Assembly: GCF_002876705.1 (NCBI RefSeq)
Contig: NZ_MDAG01000008.1
Span: 124,001-188,000 of the forward strand
From: Enterovibrio norvegicus_B
GTDB lineage: Bacteria > Pseudomonadota > Gammaproteobacteria > Enterobacterales > Vibrionaceae
Length of the DNA stretch: 64,000 nt
Direction of reading: 5' to 3'
In this document: positions 16,476 through 24,802 of the stretch, piece after piece
Layout of the letters: the number at the start of each line of letters is the position of its first letter
Position numbering within the stretch: position 1 is the first letter of the stretch
The notes under the pieces: generated by a model
Told to the model about the DNA's origin: nothing
Database searches by the model: none
The model's input: only the letters and a program-made list of their open reading frames with translations
Translations under genes and position numbers: made by a program

Positions 16476-17381
16476 ATGATTGATTACCTAAAGCACATGG
16501 CGATATTTGCCCGCGTGGTGGACGAAGGTTCTTTTCGTGCAGCGGCAAAAGATTTGAACTTGGCACCGTCTCGAGTGAGCCAAACCGTGTCAGATCTTGA
16601 AGACCATTTGGGGATCACCTTGCTTTACCGCACCACACGAAAACTTGCACTGAGTAATGAAGGGAAGTTGTTTTATCCCCGCGTGGTGGAAATGCTTCGG
16701 AATGCGGAAATGGGGTTGGATGAGCTGAATGCCTTGTCCGTTGAGCCGCTTGGTGCGCTGAATGTGTCGCTGCCTGCCTATATGGCCTCTTCTCGGATCT
16801 CTACGATTTTGGCCGAATTTGTCCGCGAATACCCTCGCGTTACCTTGTCAGTTTCTTATACCGACCATCTTGTCGGGTTATTGGAGAACGGTTTCGATTT
16901 GAATATTCGAATGGGTTGGCTCGAGGACAGTTCCATGGTGGCGCGAAAGCTTGGGGAATATCAGCGAGTGTTGGTTGCAGGGACTGAATATGTCGCGTCT
17001 CGCCCTAGCCCTAAAACACCCGAAGATGTGCAATCGTGGGATTGGATCAGCTACAAACAGCGCAATGAGAACATTGAATTCACCGCAAATGACGAAACCT
17101 GCGTGATTGCTTTCAATAACTATCGCCTGCAGGTCGACAGCATCGATGCTCTGGCGCATTTAGTGCAGCAAAACGTGGGTGTGACAGTACTGCCGTGGCA
17201 CCTTGCTGAAGAGGGGGTGACGTCGGGCAAGCTTGTTCACCTGCTGCCAGAATGGACGCTTAGTCCTTTAGGCTGCTACGCCGTCTGGCCAGACAAATCT
17301 CGACGCGCCAATCTGACGCTGTTGCTTGCCCGTTTTCTGGCGGAAAAAGAACAGTATTACTCCGTTGCGCCGACGCGCTAG
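16476..17381 (+). CDS. LysR-family transcriptional regulator
   Basis: A 301-residue LysR-type regulator. The winged helix-turn-helix lies at residues 4-63 (FARVVDEGSFRAAAKDLNLAPSRVSQTVSDLEDHLG) and is followed by the linker helix. The substrate-binding fold runs from about residue 90 and resembles the CrgA-like subgroup (LNVSLPAYMASSRIS). It is divergent from the outer-membrane-barrel gene. By the usual LysR logic it would control the 16361-14050 operon and itself. The ligand is unknown. Confidence 0.92.
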   Translation: MIDYLKHMAIFARVVDEGSFRAAAKDLNLAPSRVSQTVSDLEDHLGITLLYRTTRKLALSNEGKLFYPRVVEMLRNAEMGLDELNALSVEPLGALNVSLPAYMASSRISTILAEFVREYPRVTLSVSYTDHLVGLLENGFDLNIRMGWLEDSSMVARKLGEYQRVLVAGTEYVASRPSPKTPEDVQSWDWISYKQRNENIEFTANDETCVIAFNNYRLQVDSIDALAHLVQQNVGVTVLPWHLAEEGVTSGKLVHLLPEWTLSPLGCYAVWPDKSRRANLTLLLARFLAEKEQYYSVAPTR

Positions 17382-17389
17382 CGGCGCGT
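17373..17389 (+). terminator. GC-rich hairpin at the end of the LysR gene
   Basis: ACGCGC-TAGCG-GCGCGT, a six-base perfect stem whose loop contains the LysR stop codon, followed by a short TT. Weak as an intrinsic terminator. Confidence 0.3.
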
Positions 17390-17396
17390 TTAACGA

Positions 17397-18017
17397 CTAA
17401 GCACGCACTTTCTCAAATAAGCCTCTCATTGCACCCTTGCTGGTTTTACTGATGGTCTGCATCAGTTTGAAGCTCGGGTCGAACACGCCTTGTTGTTCTA
17501 GCTCGTCGATCATTACCATCCAGAGTTTTGCAGTCATTTGAGCATCGGCCAGTGCGCGGTGAAAGACGCCGTCGTTGTCGATGTGTTTGAAGCGCACTAA
17601 ATCGCCCAATTTGTGGGTAGGTGCATCTTGTATCAAGCGGCGAGCAATCAACATTGAACACGCAAACTGGCCAGAATAACGCACGTTCACACGTTCTAAT
17701 TCAGCATCAAGAAAACGCTTATCGAACGAGGCATTGTGCGCAACAAGGTGGCTGTCGCCAATGAAATGTCCAAATTTCGCCATAACGTCTTCACAACTTG
17801 CTGCAGTGCGAAGCATGTTGTTGGTGATACCCGTGTAACCCTCGATAAAACTGCTGACGCGACGGCCTGGATTCATCAATTCTTGGAAGGTATCGACGAC
17901 GTCACCATTCACTAATTTAACCGCACCGATTTCGATGGCGCGATCGCCCATGTTCGGTGATAAGCCTGTGGTTTCGAAGTCGAGAACGATAACGGAATGC
18001 GCGGGTGTTGATGGCAT
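17397..18017 (-). CDS. DEDDh 3'-5' exonuclease (DnaQ-like)
   Basis: A 206-residue exonuclease of the DnaQ/RNase T superfamily. The start at 18017 is preferred over an in-frame ATG at 18050 because an AAGGTT site lies before it and the conserved region starts soon after. Catalytic acidic residues are visible: VLDFETTGL (Asp13, Glu15), HNASFDKRFLD, and FHRALADAQMTAKLW, which gives the His and last Asp of the DEDDh type. It resembles stand-alone exonucleases related to the DNA polymerase III epsilon subunit but lacks the polymerase-binding tail, so a DNA repair or RNA trimming role is likely. Confidence 0.88.
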   Translation of the reverse strand: MPSTPAHSVIVLDFETTGLSPNMGDRAIEIGAVKLVNGDVVDTFQELMNPGRRVSSFIEGYTGITNNMLRTAASCEDVMAKFGHFIGDSHLVAHNASFDKRFLDAELERVNVRYSGQFACSMLIARRLIQDAPTHKLGDLVRFKHIDNDGVFHRALADAQMTAKLWMVMIDELEQQGVFDPSFKLMQTISKTSKGAMRGLFEKVRA

Positions 18018-18198
18018 GAAATGGAACCTTGTTGATGTGCGATAGTGCAATAAGGCGGAGTATACAGAGACACGGTTGACTTAGGAATGTGTTCGCGAGC
18101 ACATCGCCGATGAATCGATGCTAGCGAGAGCGATAATGCGAAAGTGAGAAGAGCACGTTTCAGTGCTCTGTCTGCATGCATCAATGGCTGTCGTCCAA

Positions 18199-20346
18199 CT
18201 AGATATTTGCGTTCATTGTGGCGGTGTGTTGAATGTTGAAGCTGGCGAAATCGTTCGCGGCGATGGCGCGTGAGAAATACCAACCTTGTACTTCTACATC
18301 CGCTTTCTGTGAGACGTAAGCATATTGCTCCTTGGTCTCTACGCCTTCGACAATAATTTTGATATCGAGCTCGTTGGCAATGGCTATTAAGCCGTTAAAC
18401 ACTTTCTGACCCTTTTCATTGCTGAGTGCAGCCACGAAACTTTGATCAATCTTGAGTGCGTCAATATCAAACCGGTTTAGGTAGCTGAGCGAACTGTAGC
18501 CGGTGCCAAAATCATCAATGTGAACGCGCGCGCCAGCCTCATGCAATCGGCGAATCGAATCCCCCACCATGATTTCGTTTTGAATCAATGTATCTTCGGT
18601 TATCTCGAAATGGATCAATCCGGGTACGCGTTCAATCAGCAGAAGAATGTCTCCCACCTTTTGTGCATTGGTCAGCGTTGGGCTGGTGATGTTCACACTG
18701 ATCGGAATTTCCAATCCTTCGCGTATCCATGCTTCACACTGCGCCACGCTATTTTTGACGACCCAAACATCAATGTCGCTCATCATGTTGGCTTTCTCGA
18801 AAATATGCAGAAAATCAGCGGGTAACTCGACATTGCCTCGCTGGTCTCTCACCCGAATTAAGGCTTCCATTCCGACGACCTTTTGCGTAATGGAATTGAT
18901 CTGTGGTTGGTATTCTAAGTAAAACTCGCGGTTAGAGAAAAGTGCCATGCTCTTGTGAGTGTCTTCCATTTCTTTTGAGCGAAGCAACGTTTCGCGTACT
19001 GGATCAACAGAAAGCACATATGCTTCTTCTTCGCTGCGAGTAAAGGTGGTGTCGAGAGACGGTATGTAGACCTCTTGCTGCTTGGCTTGATTGTCGATTC
19101 TGCGCACGAAAGGCAGATAGATCAGCACATTGAGGGCAATAATAAAGAGCTGCAACACAATAGCAGAAATGTCCCCGCCTGTTGCTACGTATGCATTGAT
19201 GATGATTGGGCTACTCATCGGCGCCAATGTGTAAGGCACGGCGACCAAGCCCATTTGCAGCACAAGTACGGTCACAACAACGTTCACGAGTGGCGTGAAA
19301 AGAAAGGGAAGGAACAAGCGCGGGTTGAAGATAATAGGCAATCCGAATAACAGCAGTTCGTTTATGTTGAAGAGCCCAAGGGGAATACTGGTAATGGCAA
19401 TTACCCGCATCATTTTGCTTTTGGAAAACGCGATCAGCGCGATGGATAGGCCCAGTGTGGCACCTGCGCCACCAACAAAAACAAACAGAGAGAGGGTAGA
19501 AAGGCTCATCACATTGGGAGCATGGCCCCCAGCCAGAACAGCAGTGCGGTTAATGTCCAACGCGGTGATCAATGGCTCAACCATAGGGGTAAGCGCGTAA
19601 TAGCCGTGTATTCCAATAAACCAAAACATGGAATTAAGCGCGGCAAACGTGCAGCCTGATTCGATAGGGTTGTTTTCAACATCCATTCCATGAAAAGCAT
19701 TCAATAGGACGTCGAACTCGAAATAATTGAATAAGGCATTAAGTGCGAATGCCACGACGGCGACAGCCGCTGCGACAAGCGCCCCCGGTAGCATCAGGTT
19801 CATGGAATCTTTGACGGGTTTGCCAGCCAGTTCGGTTTCTAGAATTCGAGCGAAAGGCATGCGTTCTAATTTGGAAAGCAGTGGCACACTATAGAGCGGC
19901 ATAGTGAGACCAACAAACAATAACAAGGTGGCTTCAGCTTGGCCTTCGTGACCGAGAATTTGTGCTGTGACCGCAATGTAGGCCATGTTCAAAATGGCGA
20001 TGGGTGGGCGAGGTAACCGCCAGTAGATTGCGAGCATCATGCTGATGGAGGCGGCAAAAAAATAGGGGTAGAGACTCGTTAACCAATCGTTGAGTTGATG
20101 GAGCCCATCCACCAACAGGGGCTCGTCTAAACCGAAAAAATCGAGCAAGCTAGATGCGAATATCAATATGTTCGACAGAATCAAACAGGGAACAAGCCAA
20201 AGCATGCCATCTCGTAGTGCGCTGAGTGCGCCTGAACGGCGGGGTAGTGAAGGTGACAAGAGCTGAACGAACCAACTGTTCATTAAAGGGGTTTTCATAC
20301 CAATTTCTCGTAATACTACGCGGTTGCCTTTCATTGAACGTGTCAT
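18199..20346 (-). CDS. PTS EIIC-like membrane domain fused to EAL phosphodiesterase
   Basis: A 715-residue fusion. Residues from about 30 to 430 form a polytopic membrane domain resembling the lactose/cellobiose PTS IIC fold (for example LNSMFWFIGIHGYYALTPMVEPLI, GGAGATLGLSIALIAFSKSKMM and NINELLLFGLPIIFNPRLFLPFLFTP). No IIA or IIB phosphorylation domain is present. Residues from about 465 to 715 are a complete EAL domain: EAL at 494-496, NIT, FEITED, DDFGTGYSSL, KIDQSF, EGVET. An active c-di-GMP phosphodiesterase gated by a sugar-binding membrane domain is the likely reading. An internal ATG at 20298 is a reasonable alternative start. Confidence 0.9.
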   Translation of the reverse strand: MTRSMKGNRVVLREIGMKTPLMNSWFVQLLSPSLPRRSGALSALRDGMLWLVPCLILSNILIFASSLLDFFGLDEPLLVDGLHQLNDWLTSLYPYFFAASISMMLAIYWRLPRPPIAILNMAYIAVTAQILGHEGQAEATLLLFVGLTMPLYSVPLLSKLERMPFARILETELAGKPVKDSMNLMLPGALVAAAVAVVAFALNALFNYFEFDVLLNAFHGMDVENNPIESGCTFAALNSMFWFIGIHGYYALTPMVEPLITALDINRTAVLAGGHAPNVMSLSTLSLFVFVGGAGATLGLSIALIAFSKSKMMRVIAITSIPLGLFNINELLLFGLPIIFNPRLFLPFLFTPLVNVVVTVLVLQMGLVAVPYTLAPMSSPIIINAYVATGGDISAIVLQLFIIALNVLIYLPFVRRIDNQAKQQEVYIPSLDTTFTRSEEEAYVLSVDPVRETLLRSKEMEDTHKSMALFSNREFYLEYQPQINSITQKVVGMEALIRVRDQRGNVELPADFLHIFEKANMMSDIDVWVVKNSVAQCEAWIREGLEIPISVNITSPTLTNAQKVGDILLLIERVPGLIHFEITEDTLIQNEIMVGDSIRRLHEAGARVHIDDFGTGYSSLSYLNRFDIDALKIDQSFVAALSNEKGQKVFNGLIAIANELDIKIIVEGVETKEQYAYVSQKADVEVQGWYFSRAIAANDFASFNIQHTATMNANI

Positions 20347-20578
20347 ACACCAGGGTGTTTTTATTCACGGACAGGCAATAATCATCAAGGGGCCTCTCCT
20401 CTCTCAGTGAGACGATAAGAGTGGCACAATGATCCTCTTTTCTTGGGTAGGAAAAAGATAAATTGAACATTAGAAACAAAGCGTTGTGTTGTTTTATTTA
20501 ATTACGAGCTATTTTATGTATGCGTATTTTATTACTTACTTATATACAATTTGTTGTCTAGCCCGTGTCTATTAATAG

Positions 20579-20609
20579 TTTATTTGAGGGACTCGTGCCT
20601 TCAAATAAA
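20579..20609 (+). promoter_or_regulatory. Hairpin overlapping the small ORF's ribosome-binding site
   Basis: TTTATTTGA (20579-20587) pairs with TCAAATAAA (20601-20609), with two further G-C pairs inside after a one-base bulge. The 3' arm runs into the AAGGAGG at 20608-20614, so folding could affect translation of the ORF at 20619. Confidence 0.4.
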
Positions 20610-20618
20610 GGAGGTTTA

Positions 20619-20729
20619 ATGAAATTGTTAATTTTCTTCTCAAAAATAAGACCAAAATGTCACTTGCATTTTTGCGTCTTTAGAAAATACAGCATATGCA
20701 AGGTGTTAGCGCGTTTGACTTTCCGTTAA
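20619..20729 (+). CDS. Possible 36-residue Cys/His-containing small ORF
   Basis: ATG 20619 to TAA 20727-20729, with a full AAGGAGG site at 20608-20614 (four-base spacing, slightly short). The peptide is basic, with a hydrophobic start (MKLLIFF) and the core KCHLHFCVFRKYSIC (Cys 14, 19 and 27; His 15 and 17). No known family. The strong ribosome-binding site inside an otherwise gene-free region is the reason to list it. Confidence 0.3.
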   Translation: MKLLIFFSKIRPKCHLHFCVFRKYSICKVLARLTFR

Positions 20730-20845
20730 GCATTAAAAATGCACTTCGATACAAAATGACAGCGAGTCTTTTTCTCCGCGCAGCTTGAGGTTTTTAGACG
20801 ACAACCTCCTGAGGTTAGTATTAAGTGATTTGTGGTAAGTTATTG

Positions 20846-20886
20846 AATATAAGAAATTAAATTCATTAATGTTCATTTCTTATATT
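20846..20886. repeat. Perfect 12-base inverted repeat
   Basis: AATATAAGAAAT and ATTTCTTATATT are exact reverse complements, separated by 17 bases. Suits an operator or an AT-rich hairpin in the leader of the receiver/EAL gene. Confidence 0.5.
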
Positions 20887-21221
20887 ATGACACCATTCTT
20901 TTTAGTAAACAGAGATGCACGTTTTCGCGTTCAGTTGAGAGGTCTCTTTATTCCTTTTGATTATTTTTACCTGCCCATTTATTTACGTGACGAATAATCT
21001 TTTAGATATCAGAAGCATTGTGATGTTGCATTGAATTAAAATAAACACGTCATCCCAAAGATGAAACACATTTTGTCTTTTTTAACATTCACTAACTTGG
21101 TAAGTTATCCGAAATTCTGGTGTTTCAATGTGATCTATTTCATACGAGATCCTCACACCACCGTATCGCTCTAGCAGAATAATTAATAACAATAATGACT
21201 CACGGCGTGATGCAGTAAGTT

Positions 21222-22442
21222 TTGGGTGAAGATTTGGATAAAGAAAAGTGGATACTCGTCATTGATGACACAGAAAGCATGATCATCATGATCGAATCGG
21301 TGCTCTCTCAACTCGGATATAACAACGTAGTCAGCTTCACAAAGCCGCAATTGGCGCTCGACGCGGTGAAGCAAAACCCCAAGAAGTATGACGTGGTTCT
21401 GACGGATTTGAACATGCCAGAAATTGATGGCATGGGTGTGATTCGGGAACTTGGTAATCTCGGGTTTCGCGGTGGTGTGTGCATCGTTTCTGATTTGGAA
21501 ACCCGTGTTGTAGAGTTGGCCGCTAACATTGCCCAACAACAAGAGGTCTATTTGTTGGGCAGTATTGCAAAACCCATTTGCCGCGATGGCCTTTCGCGGG
21601 TATTGAAACGCATGGGGTATGTGGGGCGGAAAAAACGTTTTCATTTAGAAAAAATGACCCGCGACGAATTGGTCGGTCACATATCTCGTGACAGCATCGT
21701 TCCTTACTACCAACCCAAGCTAAATCCCATCAGTAATTGCATCGAAAGCTTGGAAGTGGTGGCGAGGATAGAGGTAGAGGAAAATAGCGAGACGATCTTA
21801 CCGGATAACTTCATTGGCACAGCGATCCAGCACGATCTTGTCGATACCATCACCATGCAGCTGGCTCAGAAAATCTCCATCGATATGCCGGCGTTGCTAA
21901 CGGCGTTTGGCAGTGACGTGTCCATCAGTATCAACCTCTCACCGACTCAACTTTCCGATCTGGATATTCCTAAACGTCTTCATCAATTGTTTGATGCGCA
22001 GAACATCGACAAGCATCAAATCATCCTCGAAATCACTGAGGAACATGCGCTGAAATCTGCCGAGCAATTGGAATCGCTCAACCGTTTACGCATTCAGGGA
22101 TATGGGGTGTCGATGGATGATTTTGGAACAGGGTTCACCAACATTCAGCAGTTAAGAAGCTTGCCGTTCACCGAAGTGAAAATTGACCGCTCCTTGGTGC
22201 GCCAAATCCACAACGACCCTTTCAGTCAGGCGGTTGTGCGGTCTCTTGCTACTTTTTCACCCACCGATAATTTCAAGCTGGTGGCTGAGGGTGTTGAAGA
22301 AATAGAAGAGCTGGAATACTTGGTCACGCACTATCCAAACATGCTGATCCAAGGTTTTTTGATTTGCCGACCTAAACCGATCGAACAACTTACTCAATGG
22401 CACTCGCGTTGGCGTGAGCAAGCGAACGCCAACCGCGCTTAA
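21222..22442 (+). CDS. Response regulator with receiver and EAL domains
   Basis: About 406 residues. The receiver domain (10-130) has the acidic pair DD at 15-16, the phospho-acceptor Asp62 in LTDLNMPEIDG and Lys117 in IAKP. The EAL domain (about 150-400) keeps NLSP, LEITEE, DDFGTGFTNI, KIDRSLV and EGVEE. Its signature tripeptide is E-V-V (178-180) rather than E-A-L, which retains the catalytic Glu. It is probably a phosphorylation-controlled c-di-GMP phosphodiesterase. The start is uncertain: TTG 21222 or TTG 21234, with no ATG available. No histidine kinase gene is adjacent. It is divergent from the PTS-IIC/EAL gene. Confidence 0.88.
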   Translation: MGEDLDKEKWILVIDDTESMIIMIESVLSQLGYNNVVSFTKPQLALDAVKQNPKKYDVVLTDLNMPEIDGMGVIRELGNLGFRGGVCIVSDLETRVVELAANIAQQQEVYLLGSIAKPICRDGLSRVLKRMGYVGRKKRFHLEKMTRDELVGHISRDSIVPYYQPKLNPISNCIESLEVVARIEVEENSETILPDNFIGTAIQHDLVDTITMQLAQKISIDMPALLTAFGSDVSISINLSPTQLSDLDIPKRLHQLFDAQNIDKHQIILEITEEHALKSAEQLESLNRLRIQGYGVSMDDFGTGFTNIQQLRSLPFTEVKIDRSLVRQIHNDPFSQAVVRSLATFSPTDNFKLVAEGVEEIEELEYLVTHYPNMLIQGFLICRPKPIEQLTQWHSRWREQANANRA

Positions 22443-22501
22443 GACAAATGTCATTATCCTTTGTATTTCTTTGCCAGATAAAACACAGCGTGGCTTCCCT
22501 T

Positions 22502-23413
22502 TTAGGAGTTGATGCCTGCGACAACAGTAAGTCGGACGAACTCACAGAACGCGACTTCAGCCGGCGTGAGTTCTTTTTTCTTATTCCACGCAATGCCGAC
22601 GTCCATGCCGGGAACAGAGTCCTCAAGCGTATGTACTTCAACGCGTCGGCCCTCTAACGACCAAGGTCGATAAACCATATCTGAAAGAATGGAAACCCCG
22701 TAGCCATTTGCAACCATGCTTCGCACTGCCTCAACAGATGAGGTGCGAAACACCACGTTCGGTCGATATGAGGTTTGATTCCAATATCTCTGCGCCGTGT
22801 TACTGGCTTCATCGACGGCCAACATAATGTAAGGCTCATCTGCCACATCTTGTAGAGATATGTGCTTTTTTTGGCGTAGAGGGTGGTTGGTGCCTAACCA
22901 GAGTCGTCGTCTTGAACTCAACAACACTTCAAATGCAATATCTTCTTGGTTGACAAGGTTTGACGTTAGCATCATGGCTAAATCGTATTGTCCCGACGCG
23001 AGTCCTTCCTCTATCTGCTCACGCTGCGCCTCAAAAAGCTGAATTTCAACTTGAGGAAAACTTCGTTGAAATCTGACGAGATAAGGAGGCGCAAAATACC
23101 CAGCCACGGTATACGACATCGCGATGCGGATTTTACCTACGATTTTTTCATGGCTGCGGCTTGGAATTCTCATCGCTTCTTCTACTGCTGACATGATGTA
23201 ACGCGCGTGCTGAAGGAATTGATTTCCTTCATAAGTGAGCGCCATGCCTTGGGAATGGCGTGTGAACAAAGACGCATCCAGCATTTCTTCGAGAGATTTT
23301 AATGATGTTGTTATGGCGGACTGCGAAACGTTCAAATCCATCGCAGCTTGTGACACCTGACCCGTGTTAGCGGTGGCAATAAAATATCGAATTTGGCGTA
23401 GTGTGGGCATCAT
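22502..23413 (-). CDS. LysR-family regulator of the lactam-type operon
   Basis: A 303-residue LysR-type regulator. The helix-turn-helix lies at residues 5-62 (LRQIRYFIATANTGQVSQAAMDLNVSQSAITTSLKSLEEML), with a substrate-binding domain of the CbbR/CysB-like subgroup from about residue 90. It is divergent from the ABC importer and catabolic genes that begin at 23697. By position it is the probable ligand-responsive activator or repressor of that operon. An ATTGA-N9-TCAAT dyad at 23567-23585 between the two genes is a candidate binding site. Confidence 0.92.
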   Translation of the reverse strand: MMPTLRQIRYFIATANTGQVSQAAMDLNVSQSAITTSLKSLEEMLDASLFTRHSQGMALTYEGNQFLQHARYIMSAVEEAMRIPSRSHEKIVGKIRIAMSYTVAGYFAPPYLVRFQRSFPQVEIQLFEAQREQIEEGLASGQYDLAMMLTSNLVNQEDIAFEVLLSSRRRLWLGTNHPLRQKKHISLQDVADEPYIMLAVDEASNTAQRYWNQTSYRPNVVFRTSSVEAVRSMVANGYGVSILSDMVYRPWSLEGRRVEVHTLEDSVPGMDVGIAWNKKKELTPAEVAFCEFVRLTVVAGINS

Positions 23414-23566
23414 TTCTGAAAAATCCTCTTAATAATTCCAAAAATTTAATATCTCTATTTTTGATGAAGATAATAAATATTATCCAATTTTGAATTTACT
23501 TATTGATATTTATGATAATAAACAAGGCGTCTATTTTCCCATTTCCGGTGTATAGGTATCTAAAAA

Positions 23567-23585
23567 ATTGATAAAACTATTCAAT
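23567..23585. promoter_or_regulatory. Candidate LysR dyad
   Basis: ATTGA, nine bases, TCAAT, in the divergent region between the LysR gene and the binding-protein gene. It sits about 110 bases before the binding-protein start. It contains a T-N11-A spacing as seen in LysR boxes, though off-centre. Confidence 0.35.
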
Positions 23586-23696
23586 TCTTAGAATTATACA
23601 TATCAACATCGAAATAATAACATCTATTTAACGTTTGGTGCGAGTCTCACGAGAAATGACACGCCGAACTTTTTCGTTAATAAATGGATGGATGTT

Positions 23697-24788
23697 ATGA
23701 ACAGGAAATCTCTCTTTCATATAGTAAGTGGTACGTGTTTGTCTGCGGGTCTGTTGTTTACCCAAGTCGGTATCGCCAACGCAGATAACTGGTTTCCATA
23801 CCCCGTTGAAGTCTGGAAACCCGCGTTTGATATGAAAAGTCCAAGGTCGGCTGAGCACTATGCGCCCTTGGAATCAGCGGCTTCCACATGGGATATCTGT
23901 GTCTCTTTTCCTCATTTGAAAGATGCCTATTGGACATCGGTCAATTATGGCGTGATAGACGAAGCGCGTCGTCTGGGCGTGAAAGTGCAATTGGTTGAGG
24001 CGGGTGGCTACACCAAGCTGAACAATCAAATCTCACAGATTGAAGATTGTGTTTCCTCTGGTGCTGACGCGGTTGTGATTGGCGCGATTTCTTTCGATGG
24101 CCTGAATAACCTCGTGAGTACGCTCGCGGAAAAAAACATTCCTGTTATCGACATCATCAACGGCATGTCATCCACTGATATTCACGCCAAGTCCTTAGTT
24201 TCTTTCGGTGAAATGGGTTTTAAGGCAGGCGAATACATTGCAGAGCGTCATCCCGCGGGATCTGAACCCGTTAAAGTGGCGTGGTTTCCGGGTCCCCCGG
24301 GCGCGGGCTGGGTAGAGGCGGGCAATACAGGTTTTCAAAAAGCCATTAAAGGCAGTGCGATAGAGTTGGTTGAAACCAAATATGGTGATACCGGAAAGGA
24401 GGTCCAACTCAAACTGGTTGAGGACACGCTTGAAGCACATCCTGACCTTAAATATATCGTTGGCACAGCGGTCACCGCGGAAGCGGCAACAGGCTTACTG
24501 CGTGCGCGTGGCCTTTCTGATGATATCAATATCGTTTCCTACTACTTCACCCCCGGTGTTTACCAAGGTATTCGTCGCGGCCAAATCCTTGCTGCACCAA
24601 CAGATTCTTCAGTCATCCAAGGCCGAATCGCTATTGATCAGGCTGTTCGCATTCTAGAAGAGAAGCCCTACCTAAAACACGTTGGTCCCAAGCTGTATGT
24701 CATCGATGAGAGCAACATTAATGACTTCGAAAAAACGACATCGCTTGCGCCAGATGGCTATAGACCGACGTTCTCCGTCGATCAGTAA
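23697..24788 (+). CDS. Periplasmic substrate-binding protein, TorT/sugar-binding-like
   Basis: A 363-residue periplasmic binding protein of fold type I. The ATG at 23697, with GGATGGA ahead, gives a clean signal peptide (ending IANA) and is preferred over ATG 23688. The mature part carries a TorT/RbsB-like pattern: WDICVSFPHLKDAYWTSVNYG, KLNNQISQIEDCVSSGADAVVIGA, PVIDIINGM, GTAVTAEAATGLLRARGL and APTDSSVIQGRIAIDQAVR. It is the first gene of the importer and catabolic operon, 14 bases before its ATPase. The ligand is inferred to be the substrate of the downstream enzymes. Confidence 0.88.
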   Translation: MNRKSLFHIVSGTCLSAGLLFTQVGIANADNWFPYPVEVWKPAFDMKSPRSAEHYAPLESAASTWDICVSFPHLKDAYWTSVNYGVIDEARRLGVKVQLVEAGGYTKLNNQISQIEDCVSSGADAVVIGAISFDGLNNLVSTLAEKNIPVIDIINGMSSTDIHAKSLVSFGEMGFKAGEYIAERHPAGSEPVKVAWFPGPPGAGWVEAGNTGFQKAIKGSAIELVETKYGDTGKEVQLKLVEDTLEAHPDLKYIVGTAVTAEAATGLLRARGLSDDINIVSYYFTPGVYQGIRRGQILAAPTDSSVIQGRIAIDQAVRILEEKPYLKHVGPKLYVIDESNINDFEKTTSLAPDGYRPTFSVDQ

Positions 24789-24802
24789 AAGGAGTTCTGA
24801 TC

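Larger units (their letters stand above)
20347..21221. other. Structured AT-rich intergenic region between two EAL genes
   Basis: An 875-base divergent intergenic region. It contains a hairpin at 20579-20609 abutting a small ORF, alternating GAGGTT/AACCTC/GAGGTT segments at 20787-20816, and a perfect 12-base inverted repeat at 20846-20886. It must hold the promoters of both EAL genes. Confidence 0.55.
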
